From NCBI GenBank assembly GCA_021789695.1, contig JAJYJH010000019.1, forward strand, positions 1-35,387: a DNA stretch of 35,387 bases, in the 5' to 3' direction. Under the pieces are notes generated by a model that searched no databases, was not told the origin of the DNA, and was given only the letters and a program-made list of their open reading frames with translations. This DNA is from a bacterium (lineage in GTDB: Bacteria; Elusimicrobiota; Elusimicrobia; Elusimicrobiales; UBA9959). Numbering within the stretch: the first letter of the stretch is position 1; every line of letters begins with the position of its first letter. Of this stretch, positions 14,462-22,936 are shown in pieces. The position numbers and the translations under genes were made by a program.

Positions 14462-14860
14462 ATGAAACGGATGCTTTTTTTTCTGGCGCTGGCCGGGCTA
14501 TGCGGCTGCGCCACCACGGCGAACTACCGCAGGGCGGTGGACTCCTGGTTAGGGGTGGACGCCGAAACTCTGGTCAAGAACTGGGGATACCCGGCGAAGA
14601 CTTTCACCGCTCCGGACGGCAACACGGTATACGAATACGACAGCAGGGAGACCTACCAGACCTCCAGATTCACCACCTATACCTACGACCCGCGCAGCGG
14701 TACCGGATACTCCACGGCTTACGGCGGAGATACCCTTAATTTCTACTGCTACACCTATTTCGAGATGGGCAAGAACAACAGGGTGGCCGGGGTTTCGTTC
14801 AAGGGCAACTCCTGCAAGGCATCCGCCCCGAAAAAGGGCGGCGGCCACGGTCAGCCCTGA
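14462..14860 (+). CDS. Small lipoprotein
   Basis: 132 residues. Signal MKRMLFFLALAGLCGC with a lipobox-like LCGC. The body has VDSWLGVDAETLVKNWGYP, then YEYDSRETYQTS, which resembles small outer-membrane-assembly (SmpA/BamE-like) or generic lipoprotein folds; the match is weak. A Gly/Lys tail ends it. It is third in the nitroreductase operon (14 nt after its neighbour, GGGAGG upstream). Its 3' end overlaps the convergent gene by 10 nt. Confidence 0.78.
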   Translation: MKRMLFFLALAGLCGCATTANYRRAVDSWLGVDAETLVKNWGYPAKTFTAPDGNTVYEYDSRETYQTSRFTTYTYDPRSGTGYSTAYGGDTLNFYCYTYFEMGKNNRVAGVSFKGNSCKASAPKKGGGHGQP

Positions 14861-15723
14861 TTAAAAGAGGCGGCCAGCGCCGAGCAGTCGGCCAGCAGTT
14901 TCAGCAGGTACTCCTTGCCGTCTACGGAGAAGTATCCTTCCCGCCTGAAGTTGAAGACGAAATCCGTCCCCTTGGCTTCCAGCGAGAGGAAACCGTACTT
15001 GTCGGAGAATGAACTGTCAGCGCTCTGGCGTGCGGGGGGGAGTTTCTTCATGACCAGCTCCTTGTTGTTGGCCCTGACGGAATACCAGTCCCAGCGCGGT
15101 ACGGCGAGAGTCGGGCCCGACAGTTTGTCCGCCAGGCCTTCCGGCTTTATCCGCAGTTCCACTCCGTAGGGATTGGCGGTCCTGCACAGAATATAGAGGG
15201 AGAAGGAAGCCGGGGCGTTGCGTGAAGAGGGGTACCGCTCCAGGTTCACCAGCGTCGGCAGGCCGCCGGCCACGCCTTTTATGTCGTACTGCCCGTCGGG
15301 GCTTCCGGGCCCGGTATCAGCCGGGACAAAGCCTATCTCCGGCGCCAGCTTCACCAGGTCCGTGTCTTGCTGGTAGGCTATGCCGTAGTAGAAGCCGGCA
15401 GCGGCCAGGACCAGGCCGGCCATGGCCCACGGGACGTAGGGCCGCAGGTCGTCGATGTGCCCGAAGAAATAAATCATTACCACCAGCATTCCGACGGTCA
15501 GCATGGCGAACGAAACCACGGCTATCAGCCCGCGCAGAGCGTTGCGCTCCTCGGCTTTTTTGACGGCCGCCGGACTTTTGGAAAAGGAGCCGTAGAGCAG
15601 CAGCAGCGCGCCTATGGCGGTTATGAGGAGGTCGATCTCACCCATGTCCGAATTCCAGGAGGGCGCGAGCAACAGCCCGGCTGTGCCGACAAGGACGAGT
15701 ATCAAGCCAGCGGCGAAAGACAT
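14851..15723 (-). CDS. Orphan membrane protein with soluble C-terminal domain
   Basis: 290 residues. Four hydrophobic segments at about 3-20, 31-46, 66-88 and 97-117, then a soluble region of about 170 residues containing YDIKGVAGGLPTLVNLERYP and RYDW-like RWDWYSVRANN, probably beta-rich. I recognise no family. The start has AGGAGG and a TAAACT promoter. The stop overlaps the convergent lipoprotein gene. Confidence 0.75.
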   Translation of the reverse strand: MSFAAGLILVLVGTAGLLLAPSWNSDMGEIDLLITAIGALLLLYGSFSKSPAAVKKAEERNALRGLIAVVSFAMLTVGMLVVMIYFFGHIDDLRPYVPWAMAGLVLAAAGFYYGIAYQQDTDLVKLAPEIGFVPADTGPGSPDGQYDIKGVAGGLPTLVNLERYPSSRNAPASFSLYILCRTANPYGVELRIKPEGLADKLSGPTLAVPRWDWYSVRANNKELVMKKLPPARQSADSSFSDKYGFLSLEAKGTDFVFNFRREGYFSVDGKEYLLKLLADCSALAASFNQG

Positions 15724-15760
15724 GGGAAAAGACCTCCTGTGGGGCTGGACGTAGCGTTAA

Positions 15761-15770
15761 AGTTTAGCAC
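15761..15770 (-). promoter_or_regulatory. TGC-TAAACT promoter
   Basis: Minus-strand extended -10 (TAAACT at 15766-15761 preceded by GTGC); leader of about 31 nt with AGGAGG. Confidence 0.6.
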
Positions 15771-15779
15771 TTTTCCCGG

Positions 15780-15960
15780 GAATCAGCGGAGGCAGGGGAA
15801 AAGTTACGATATCTCTTCCGGGGCGGCCCAGGAGACGCGAGACCCGTGGCACAAAGTGAGCTGCCTCATAGGACGGATCGTCATCGGGTTAAGGAGATAA
15901 CGCCGGTCCGAGCGGGTTAGATTCGAATATTTAAAAAAGAAAGCTGTACGGCTCCGGTTA
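15780..15960. other. Intergenic stretch with no recognised gene
   Basis: About 180 nt without a supported ORF. It contains GGCA/TGCC and GACG-GAT-CGTC small inverted repeats. A T-arm-like GGTTAGATTCGAAT at 15917-15930 does not form a tRNA. Confidence 0.3.
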
Positions 15961-15995
15961 AAAAAGGCCGCCGGGCTTCGGCCCGGCGGCCTTTT
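15961..15995 (-). terminator. Bidirectional intrinsic terminator with UUCG loop
   Basis: 13-bp stem (15964-15976 / 15981-15993) around a TTCG tetraloop on the plus strand; on the minus strand it runs into TTTTT. It closes the metallopeptidase gene, whose stop is 20 nt away. Confidence 0.93.
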
Positions 15996-16014
15996 GTCTG
16001 TTCGCGGGGCCCCG

Positions 16015-16974
16015 TTACCAGGCCGGGCCGCGCAGGGCGGAGAAGGCCGGGCCGGCAGTGGGGGTTCCGGCTGCGTTGCCGTGGGCTGAGAACTCATTAG
16101 AGCCGGCCGGCTTGTACCAGCAGAGCGGGCGCAACCCTGTGGTGAAGCCGCCGCCGCGGGTGCAGGCGCCAGCCGTCGGGTCGGTGTCGCTCAGCGGCGC
16201 GGAGGCCGGCTGGGCGCACAGGGCGCCCTGCAGGTAGGTATCCAGGCGGCACTGCGTGGCTGGATGGTCCTCGTACATCTGGGCCACCACGTCGGTGTCC
16301 GGCGTGTCGAAATGCGGCTCGGTGGCCTCGTGGTGAAGATCCATGAAGAGCGCGGTCACCGACTTGCCGGCCTTGGCGCCCCTGATGCAGATGCCGCGGT
16401 CGTCGGGGGAGGAAAAAGCGGCGTCGCAGTCCTTTATCGCGACCTGGTCGTCGTCACGGGGCTGCGTGAAGGAGCGGGCGCCGGGATCGGCGAAGATGAA
16501 CCTGAGGCATTTGAGAGTGGCGTAGTAGTCGGCCTCGCCTTCGATGGAGGCCCAGCCGTTGGACCAGCCGCTGCTCTTGGGCGCGCCGCCCAGGTGGTGG
16601 CCAAGTTCGTGGCAGGCCACCAGCGAAAGGCCGTCCATCGTGATGTCGGCGTGGCGGGCCAGGCCGCCGTACATGTTGAGTATGAACTTATTGCCGCTCT
16701 GCTGCGCGGAGGCGTTCACGGTATCGTCGGTCCAGAGACGGTTTATCTGCAGCACGCCGCCGTGCTTGGCGACTATCGGCGCGTAGACGCGCTGGATGGC
16801 GTCCAGCACCTTGTTGTACTCGGCTTCATTCATGCCGCGGGACTGCGGAGACCCGACGGGGATGCGCATGCCGTTGGGAGGAAGAAAGCTGGGATACTGG
16901 TAGGTCGAGGCGCTCAGGGTCGTGGCTCCGAGCAGCAGGACCGAAACTGCGGACAGGACAAGGTTCCTTTTCAT
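16015..16974 (-). CDS. Secreted zinc metallopeptidase (HExxH)
   Basis: 319 residues. Signal peptide MKRNLVLSAVSVLLLGATTLSA. The zinc site HELGHHLGG lies at about residues 143-151, followed by EGEADYYATLKCLR about 20 residues later, whose Glu and Asp fit a gluzincin third ligand. Six or more Cys in the C-terminal half (KDCDAAF, GICIRG, TQCRLDTYLQGALCAQ) suggest disulfides in the periplasm or outside. It has a TATAAT promoter about 55 nt upstream, a distant GAGGGAG ribosome site and a strong terminator, so it is monocistronic. No close named family. Confidence 0.85.
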   Translation of the reverse strand: MKRNLVLSAVSVLLLGATTLSASTYQYPSFLPPNGMRIPVGSPQSRGMNEAEYNKVLDAIQRVYAPIVAKHGGVLQINRLWTDDTVNASAQQSGNKFILNMYGGLARHADITMDGLSLVACHELGHHLGGAPKSSGWSNGWASIEGEADYYATLKCLRFIFADPGARSFTQPRDDDQVAIKDCDAAFSSPDDRGICIRGAKAGKSVTALFMDLHHEATEPHFDTPDTDVVAQMYEDHPATQCRLDTYLQGALCAQPASAPLSDTDPTAGACTRGGGFTTGLRPLCWYKPAGSNEFSAHGNAAGTPTAGPAFSALRGPAW

Positions 16975-17028
16975 CTCTTTTTGGCTCCCTCTTTTTTAAG
17001 GATATGACGAATGTCAATCTTCAGGATT

Positions 17029-17034
17029 ATTATA
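17029..17034 (-). promoter_or_regulatory. TATAAT promoter of the metallopeptidase
   Basis: Consensus TATAAT on the minus strand, 17034-17029, in an AT-richer divergent region. Confidence 0.65.
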
Positions 17035-17080
17035 CCGAAAACGGTCCGCCAATAGAAAGCCCGCGCCCCAAAGACTTATT

Positions 17081-17091
17081 TTTGGTATATT
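17081..17091 (+). promoter_or_regulatory. TTTGG-TATATT promoter of the response regulator
   Basis: Hexamer TATATT at 17086-17091. The predicted leader of about 43 nt includes GGGGGGAG before the ATG at 17141. Confidence 0.6.
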
Positions 17092-17140
17092 GGTACGGTG
17101 GGCCGGAGTTTACGCGCCCTCAGGCTACGGCGGGGGGAGA

Positions 17141-17512
17141 ATGCAGACCATACTCATAATAGACGATGACAGGGATTTTACCTCAATTGCCGTAGCGTAT
17201 CTGGCCAAGGCCGGCTATGCGGCGGAGGTGGCGGGGGATGGCAAAGAGGGGCTCTCCCGGGCGCGCGCCCTGAAGCCGGTCCTGGTCCTGCTGGACATAA
17301 TGATGCCGGGAATGAACGGCATAGAGGTTCTGCGGGAGCTGCAATCCTACGAAGAGACCGCCGGAATTCCGGTGCTTCTGGTCAGCGGGCGCTATTTCGA
17401 CGGGGGGATGTACTCGGTTTTCGCGCAGGAGCCGAACTTCAAGGGCTTCGTCGCCAAACCGGTCTCGCTTGAAGACCTGCGCAAGAAAGTGGAGGCGCTG
17501 ATCGGGAAGTGA
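17141..17512 (+). CDS. Stand-alone response regulator (receiver only)
   Basis: 123 residues. A complete receiver: D8-D10 acidic cluster in ILIIDDDRDF, phosphoacceptor D52 in LLDIMMPGMNG, Ser in LLVSGRYF, Lys in FVAKPVSLED. The ATG at 17141 was chosen for the GGGGGGA upstream and because it begins the first beta strand. No output domain and no adjacent kinase. It is the second lone receiver in this window. Confidence 0.93.
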   Translation: MQTILIIDDDRDFTSIAVAYLAKAGYAAEVAGDGKEGLSRARALKPVLVLLDIMMPGMNGIEVLRELQSYEETAGIPVLLVSGRYFDGGMYSVFAQEPNFKGFVAKPVSLEDLRKKVEALIGK

Positions 17513-17521
17513 GCCAGCCGC

Positions 17522-17541
17522 CGGCCTCTGGCCGTCTTTTT
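17522..17541 (+). terminator. Intrinsic terminator after the response regulator
   Basis: CGGCC-TCT-GGCCG hairpin followed by TCTTTTT, 9 nt after the stop. Confidence 0.75.
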
Positions 17542-17558
17542 CCGTCCTTCAGGGCGCG

Positions 17559-17595
17559 CCGGCCCCCGTTATGCGGGGGCCGGGTTTTGTAGAAT
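17559..17595 (+). promoter_or_regulatory. Terminator hairpin fused to TTTTGTAGAAT promoter
   Basis: A perfect 10-bp hairpin (17559-17568 / 17574-17583) abuts GTTTTG and the -10 TAGAAT (17590-17595). The T tract of the terminator and the TG extension of the promoter are the same bases. The predicted transcript starts at 17602. Confidence 0.75.
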
Positions 17596-17602
17596 GTCCT
17601 TA

Positions 17603-19852
17603 ATGCCGCTCCACCGCGCCGTTATAGGGAAAAAAACCTGGCTGGTCATTGCCGCCATTTTCCTTACCGCCTTGGCCGCAGCCGGGGCCTGGCTTTGGAT
17701 GTTTGCCGGATACAAGTTGTCGCGCTTCGCGCCCGGAGGTCTGGGCGAATCATTCTCCACAAGGATCTACAGCGCCCCTTTCGCGGTGAAGGAAGGGGAT
17801 TTCTCCCCTCCGGACCTGCTGCTGAAGCGGCTGGCAGCGCTCAAATATGCCGCGGCGCCCGGTGCTCCCTCTTTCGGGCAATACGACTGGGAGCCGCCGG
17901 CGCTCTGCGTCAATCTGCGCGGCTTCAGCGCGCCGCTGCTTTCCCAGGCGCCTGGCCCGGTCTCTCTGGAGTACGGTCCGAAAGGCTGGCATTTCCTGTC
18001 CGGCGGCGGCCCGGGAGGGATAATGCTGGAGCCAGAGCTGGCGGCTGAGCTTTCCGGTCCCAACAAGGTGCGCCGGGAGCCTGCCGAAGCCGCAGATATC
18101 CCCCCCGCGCTGAGCTCCGCCGTGATAGCGGTGGAGGACAAGCGCTTCATGCTCCACCACGGGGTGGATTTTCGCGCGACGGCCGGGGCGCTCTGGCGCG
18201 ACCTGACCAGGCCCGGGGTCTGGGGCGGCAGCACCATCACGCAGCAGCTGGCCAAAAACATCTTCCTGAACCCGCGGCGCACCCTGAGCAGGAAGTTAGC
18301 CGAGGCCTTCCTGGCGTTCTACCTCGAGCGCCGCTATACCAAGGAGCAGATACTCACGCTCTACCTCAACGAGATTTACCTGGGCCAGGACGGGCCGGTC
18401 AGTATCGCCGGCGTGAAGGCGGCCTCTGAGTTCTACTTCGGCAAGAAGCCTGGCGACCTGGATCTGTCCGAGTGCGCGCTGCTGGCCGGCATGATTCGCT
18501 CTCCCTATCTCTACAACCCTCGCCGCGACCCGCGCGCGGCGGTGGAGCGGCGCAACTACGCGCTGGGCCGGATGCTGGCCGCCGGCATGATAACCGCGGA
18601 TCAAGAACTGGCGGCCCAGGCCGAGCCGCTGCGCCTGGCGCCGGCACCGCGCCGCGCCTCGGACGCGAACGCCTATTTCGTCTCGGAAGTGGTGCGCCGG
18701 CTGTTGGACAGCTTCGACGAAGACGAGGTGTTCCGATACGGGCTTACCGTCTATACCACGCTGGACCCGGAACTGCAGGCCGACGCGATGGCGGCCGTGC
18801 GGCGCGCCCGTTTTCAGGCCGCGCTGGCCGCGCTGGACCCGGACACGGGCGCGGTGCTGGCGCTGGCCGGCGGCAAGGACTACGGGACCTCGCAGTTCAA
18901 CCGGGCCACGCAGTCCCTGCGGCAGCCCGGCAGCGCTTTCAAGCCTTTTGTGTACGGGGCGGCGCTGGAAGACGGCTTCACGCCGGCCACGCTGCTCTCC
19001 GACGAGCGGCGCAGGTACGGGGGCCTCGGCGGCGAGGTCTGGGAGCCGCACAACTACGGCGGGATCTATTTTGGGACGGTCACGCTGCGCACCGCGCTTG
19101 CCCACTCGCTGAACTCGGCCACGCTGGACCTGGCCGGGCGCGTCGGCCCGGACAAGATAATAGACTTCGCGCGCCGCATGGGCGTGACCAGCCCGCTGGA
19201 CGACAGCCTGGCGGTCGCGCTGGGGGACTCCGGGGTCGGACTGCTGGAGTTGACCGCGGCCTACTCGCCTTTCGACAACGGCGGCTTCATGGTGCGGCCG
19301 GAACTGATAACGGCCGTAAAGGGGCCTGACGGCAGGCCGCTCTACTACGGCACGCGCGAGAGGAGTTCGGTCACCACTCCCGCCCTGGCCTACCTGATGA
19401 CTTCGCTGCTGGAAAGCGTGGTGAAGGACGGCACCGGCTCCAATCTCGCCAAGCTTTACGGCTGGGCTCGCCCCGCAGCCGGCAAGACCGGGACCTCCTC
19501 AGGAGGGCGCGACGCCTGGTTCGTGGGCTATACTCCGGACCTGCTGGCCGGTGTCTGGGCCGGGGACGATTCCGACAAGCCGGTGGGCCTGGTCGGGGCC
19601 GCCGACGCGCTTCCGATCTGGGCGGATTTCATGAGGGCGGCGGAAGGGGGAAGACCGCCGGAGGAGTTCAGGAAGCCTGAGGCCGGGCTGGTCTCGGCCG
19701 TGATAGACCCGGAGAGCGGCCTGCTGGCGGTGTCCGGCTGTCCGCAGCGCCGCACCGAACTCTTTATCGCCGGCACGGAGCCGGTGAAGGATTGTCCGCT
19801 GCACTCGGCGGGCATAAAGGGCTGGTTCAAACGCGTCTTAGGGATGAAATGA
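17603..19852 (+). CDS. Class A penicillin-binding protein, PBP1b-like
   Basis: 749 residues from the ATG at 17603; the in-frame ATG at 17594 overlaps the -10 hexamer and cannot be the start. Residues 12-36 are a membrane anchor. About 50-165 resemble the region before the transglycosylase in PBP1b (FSTRIYSAPFAVKEGDF). GT51 follows: AVEDKRFMLHHGVDF (catalytic Glu178) and GGSTITQQLAKN, RTLSRKLAEAFLAFYLERRY. The transpeptidase has SAFK (444-447), SLN (502-504) and KTG (628-630). It polymerises and cross-links peptidoglycan in the periplasm. The message is near-leaderless (1 nt), so no Shine-Dalgarno is expected. Confidence 0.95.
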   Translation: MPLHRAVIGKKTWLVIAAIFLTALAAAGAWLWMFAGYKLSRFAPGGLGESFSTRIYSAPFAVKEGDFSPPDLLLKRLAALKYAAAPGAPSFGQYDWEPPALCVNLRGFSAPLLSQAPGPVSLEYGPKGWHFLSGGGPGGIMLEPELAAELSGPNKVRREPAEAADIPPALSSAVIAVEDKRFMLHHGVDFRATAGALWRDLTRPGVWGGSTITQQLAKNIFLNPRRTLSRKLAEAFLAFYLERRYTKEQILTLYLNEIYLGQDGPVSIAGVKAASEFYFGKKPGDLDLSECALLAGMIRSPYLYNPRRDPRAAVERRNYALGRMLAAGMITADQELAAQAEPLRLAPAPRRASDANAYFVSEVVRRLLDSFDEDEVFRYGLTVYTTLDPELQADAMAAVRRARFQAALAALDPDTGAVLALAGGKDYGTSQFNRATQSLRQPGSAFKPFVYGAALEDGFTPATLLSDERRRYGGLGGEVWEPHNYGGIYFGTVTLRTALAHSLNSATLDLAGRVGPDKIIDFARRMGVTSPLDDSLAVALGDSGVGLLELTAAYSPFDNGGFMVRPELITAVKGPDGRPLYYGTRERSSVTTPALAYLMTSLLESVVKDGTGSNLAKLYGWARPAAGKTGTSSGGRDAWFVGYTPDLLAGVWAGDDSDKPVGLVGAADALPIWADFMRAAEGGRPPEEFRKPEAGLVSAVIDPESGLLAVSGCPQRRTELFIAGTEPVKDCPLHSAGIKGWFKRVLGMK

Positions 19853-19920
19853 ACCGCGCTTCCGGCCTGCGAAGGGACCAGAGGCCGCTCTTCGGCCGGA
19901 GGGCTGGCTTTAGCAGTGAG

Positions 19921-19951
19921 CGGCGTGCTACGCCCCGCCGTTTTGTAGAAT
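19921..19951 (+). promoter_or_regulatory. Hairpin fused to TTTTGTAGAAT promoter
   Basis: CGGCG/CGCCG (19921-19925 / 19936-19940) followed directly by TTTTG and TAGAAT (19946-19951). Predicted leader of about 5 nt for the next gene. Confidence 0.7.
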
Positions 19952-19962
19952 AGAGCTTCGAT

Positions 19963-20508
19963 ATGATTGCTGTGTTGTCCCTCTTCGTGATTCCTATAGG
20001 CGGCGGCATCCCGGCCGGGGTGCTGCTGGCCCAAGCGCGCGGTATGCCCTGGACCACCACGTCCGCCCTTTACCTGGCGTCGGACCTGCTGCTGGCCGCG
20101 GTGTTCGAGCCGTTGATGCTGCTGTTTATAGCAGCCAGCAGGAAGTCCCCGTTCCTGGCGCGGCTGGGCTGGGCGTTCAGCGAGTCCACGAGGCGCCTGA
20201 CGGCGCATTACCGCGGCTCTGGCCCGCTGGCGCTAATCATGGTGGCCTTCGGAGTGGACCCGATGACGGGGCGCTCGGCGGCGAAGGCGGCCGGCCACGG
20301 CTTTGTCAGCGGCTGGGCCATAGCAATTACCGGGGACATGTTCTATTTCTGGGTCGTGATGGCCTCCACGCTAAAGCTTAGCACCTGGCTGGGCAGCCCT
20401 ATGATGGCGATGTGGGCCGTCCTGGCCGCGATGCTACTGGCGCCAATCGCCATCGGCCGCCTCAGGAAGGCCTTTCTCCGCGGCGGGCGGGCGGGGCGCC
20501 CGCTGTGA
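19963..20508 (+). CDS. Small integral membrane protein, unknown
   Basis: 181 residues with four hydrophobic segments (about 1-23, 35-58, 88-112 and 115-155 in part). It opens MIAVLSLFVIPIGGGIPAGV, and the Gly/Pro-rich turn recalls small-multidrug-export-type proteins, though I cannot name the family. No Shine-Dalgarno; the predicted leader is about 5 nt. The downstream amidohydrolase starts inside its stop codon (GTGA), so the two are translationally coupled and may act together. Confidence 0.75.
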   Translation: MIAVLSLFVIPIGGGIPAGVLLAQARGMPWTTTSALYLASDLLLAAVFEPLMLLFIAASRKSPFLARLGWAFSESTRRLTAHYRGSGPLALIMVAFGVDPMTGRSAAKAAGHGFVSGWAIAITGDMFYFWVVMASTLKLSTWLGSPMMAMWAVLAAMLLAPIAIGRLRKAFLRGGRAGRPL

Positions 20509-21710
20509 GCTCGCTCCGGGCCGAACTGCCTCTCCTCCACGACAGGCACACGCACGTGTCGTTCTACGCCGCGCTGGCCGGGGCGGCCGACCTGTCCGGC
20601 TGCGGTGCCCTGGGCGCGGCGCTGGAAAAGCTAGAAGAACAGAAGGGGCCGCTGCGGCTGGGGCGGGGCTGGCGCAACAACCTCTACGAACTGCCGCCGG
20701 CGGCGCTGGACAGGCTGGGCCCGGCGCTGGTCTGCAACGTGTCGCTGCACAGTTTCAGGATGAGCGCGCCGGCAAGGGAGCTGCTGGCGCGCGATTTCCC
20801 CGACATAGTCGCGGGGATCGACGACCAGAACTGGGTGGAGCGCCACCTGCCGCGCGTTTTCTCCCTTTTCACGGTCGCCGGAGCATACGGGATACCGGCG
20901 TTCATGGAGCGCCTCTCCGGGCTCGGTGTCTGGGTGGTTGAGGATATGCTGGTCTCCCCGGAGGAGGCCGCGCTGCCGCTGGCGCGGGATTACGCCGGCC
21001 GCGTGAAGCTCTGGGCCGCGCCCGAAGTCTACCGCCGGCTGGGACCGGAAGCCAAGAAAGCCGTCGGCGGGATAAAACTTTTCACCGACGGAGCCCTTGG
21101 CGCGCGCACGGCGGCGCTGAACGGGCGCTACTCGGGAGGAGGGAAAGGGATGCTGCTGCATTCCGACGCGGAGCTGACGGCCCTGCTGAAGGAGGCCGCC
21201 GGGCTCCGCGGCCGCGCGGCCGTGCACGCCATAGGCGACGCGGCGCTGGAACAGCTGCTATCGGCGCTTGAAAGGCTGCGCGTCCCGCGCGGCGAGCTGG
21301 CCGTGCGCGTGGAGCACGCGCAACTGATCACCAGGGCGCAGGCGCTCCGGGCGAAGAGACTGGGCCTGGCGCTCTGTATGCAGCCCAACTTCAGCTTCGA
21401 TTCCGCCGATTACGCAGACAGGCTGCCTCCGGAATACCGGCGCGCCAACAACCCTTTCAGGATGCTGCTGGACGAGGCCGGCTTCGTGCCGGGGGCGGAC
21501 CTGGTGTTCGGCTCCGACGGGATGCCGCACGGCGCCGGGCCAGCGCTCGAGGCCGCCCTGTTCCCTCCCTACCCGGGGCAGCGGCTCACGCTGGAGGAAT
21601 TCCGCGCCGGCTACTGCCTGCCGGACCTTTCCGCCGGCCGGCTGGAGGTGGAGATAGACGAGGAAAAGAGGACGGCAGCCGTTGAAGTGCGTCTCGCAAA
21701 CGCCCGCTGA
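20505..21710 (+). CDS. Amidohydrolase (YtcJ/Amidohydro_3-like), short form
   Basis: 401 residues from a GTG at 20505 that overlaps the previous stop. Metal-site motifs run in order: HTH near residues 15-17, GIKLFTDGALGARTAALNG, VHAIGDAAL, VRVEHAQL and FGSDGMPHGAGP. This is the layout of metal-dependent hydrolases of the YtcJ type. Usual members are about 530 residues and start with a beta-sandwich half; here the protein begins almost at the first metal ligand, and the C-terminal strand set (RLEVEIDEEKRTAAVEVRL) is brief. Substrate unknown. Confidence 0.82.
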   Translation: MSSLRAELPLLHDRHTHVSFYAALAGAADLSGCGALGAALEKLEEQKGPLRLGRGWRNNLYELPPAALDRLGPALVCNVSLHSFRMSAPARELLARDFPDIVAGIDDQNWVERHLPRVFSLFTVAGAYGIPAFMERLSGLGVWVVEDMLVSPEEAALPLARDYAGRVKLWAAPEVYRRLGPEAKKAVGGIKLFTDGALGARTAALNGRYSGGGKGMLLHSDAELTALLKEAAGLRGRAAVHAIGDAALEQLLSALERLRVPRGELAVRVEHAQLITRAQALRAKRLGLALCMQPNFSFDSADYADRLPPEYRRANNPFRMLLDEAGFVPGADLVFGSDGMPHGAGPALEAALFPPYPGQRLTLEEFRAGYCLPDLSAGRLEVEIDEEKRTAAVEVRLANAR

Positions 21711-21754
21711 CGCCGTTGTCAGCTGAGTGGAAAGCCTCCATTTCCGCCGGATAC

Positions 21755-21763
21755 TGATAGGAT
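21755..21763 (+). promoter_or_regulatory. TG-A-TAGGAT promoter, near-leaderless M20 gene
   Basis: Hexamer TAGGAT at 21758-21763; predicted transcript start at 21770, one base before the ATG. Confidence 0.6.
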
Positions 21764-21770
21764 ATAGAGC

Positions 21771-22916
21771 ATGGATATCAATGGATTTTTGAAAAAGACG
21801 CGCGAAGACCTGCACCGGATACCGGAGAAGGCGCTGCGCGAGTTCAAGACGGCTGAATACATCCGGGGCTTCCTGGACAGGAACAGGATAGAATACACCG
21901 CTGTAGGCACCAGCACCGTGGCCCTCTTCCGCGGCGGGCCGCGCTGGCTGGCCTTCAGGGCCGACATAGACGGCCTGCCTGTGGCGGAAGAGACAGGGCG
22001 CGCCTTCGCCTCGGAGCATCGGGGGATGATGCACGCGTGCGGCCACGACGGGCACACCGCCAACCTGCTGCTGCTGGCGCGGCGCCTTAGGGAAAGGACC
22101 GCGGCCGGGCGCAGGCTGAAGAGGTCCGTGATGCTGATATTCCAGGCGGCCGAGGAGGGCGAAGGGGGGGCGCGCGCCGTAGCCCGCCACAGGGTCTTCT
22201 CCTCCAAGAAGTTGGACGGCGTCTTCGCGCTGCATCTGGCGCCGGGAATGGAGGAGGGAGCGGCCGGCAGCGCCGCCGGGCCGGTCAGCTACCAGAACTG
22301 CGACCTTGATATTGAGATAACCGGCAGGGGTTGCCACGGCGCGCAGGCTTTCCGCGGCATAGACGTTATTCTAGTCGGGGCCAAACTGGTGGAGGCCTAC
22401 CAGTCCATAGTCTCCCGCAACCTAAAGCCGGAGGACGTGGCGGTGCTTAGTATAGGAAGTTTCCACGCGGGCGGCGCGCGCAACATCATACCGGAGACCG
22501 CGAAGCTGGCCGGCACGATACGCGTTACGGACAAGGAGTTGTTGAAGCTGATACGCGCGCGCCTGGAGGCGATAAACCGCGGTTTTGAGACGGCCTACGG
22601 CGTAAGGATAAAGATGCGCTTCAGGCCGTTCTACCCGGCGATAGTGAATTCCGCGGAGCTCTACGGCGTCTTCCTGCGTTCGGCCAGGAAAGCGGGCGCG
22701 AAGATATACGAGAACGCCCGGCTGTCAGGCTCGGAGGACTTCTCATTCTATCTGCAGAAGGGGGCTAAGGGTCTCTATTTCCTGCTGGGCTCGAAGAACG
22801 CGCGCAAGGGGTTAGTCCACCCGCTGCACAGCCCCAGGTTCGACTTTGACCCGGCCGCGCTGGAAACCGGCAACGGGATATTCTGGGAGATACTGCGGGA
22901 GATGGGCGCGTTCTAA
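21771..22916 (+). CDS. M20-family amidohydrolase / carboxypeptidase
   Basis: 381 residues. The dinuclear metal site is seen in FRADIDGLPV, HACGHDGHTANLL, QAAEEGEGGARAV and ALHLAPG, and near the end SGSEDFSFY and HSPRFDFD. The lid (dimerisation) domain lies about 180-295, with ITGRGCHGAQAFRGID and IGSFHAGGARNIIPETAKLAGTIR. The pattern fits N-acyl-amino-acid amidohydrolases of the HipO/AmaA/IAA-hydrolase group. The exact substrate is not inferable. It starts near-leaderless. Confidence 0.92.
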   Translation: MDINGFLKKTREDLHRIPEKALREFKTAEYIRGFLDRNRIEYTAVGTSTVALFRGGPRWLAFRADIDGLPVAEETGRAFASEHRGMMHACGHDGHTANLLLLARRLRERTAAGRRLKRSVMLIFQAAEEGEGGARAVARHRVFSSKKLDGVFALHLAPGMEEGAAGSAAGPVSYQNCDLDIEITGRGCHGAQAFRGIDVILVGAKLVEAYQSIVSRNLKPEDVAVLSIGSFHAGGARNIIPETAKLAGTIRVTDKELLKLIRARLEAINRGFETAYGVRIKMRFRPFYPAIVNSAELYGVFLRSARKAGAKIYENARLSGSEDFSFYLQKGAKGLYFLLGSKNARKGLVHPLHSPRFDFDPAALETGNGIFWEILREMGAF

Positions 22917-22936
22917 GAGGCCCCATTAAATACAGG

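Noticed and set aside
15836-15930. tRNA-like stretch with GGTTAGATTCGAAT
   Set aside because: No acceptor stem, anticodon arm or CCA could be paired around it on either strand.
17594-17596. ATG at 17594 as start of the PBP gene
   Set aside because: It overlaps the -10 hexamer itself; the in-frame ATG at 17603 is the first that can be transcribed.
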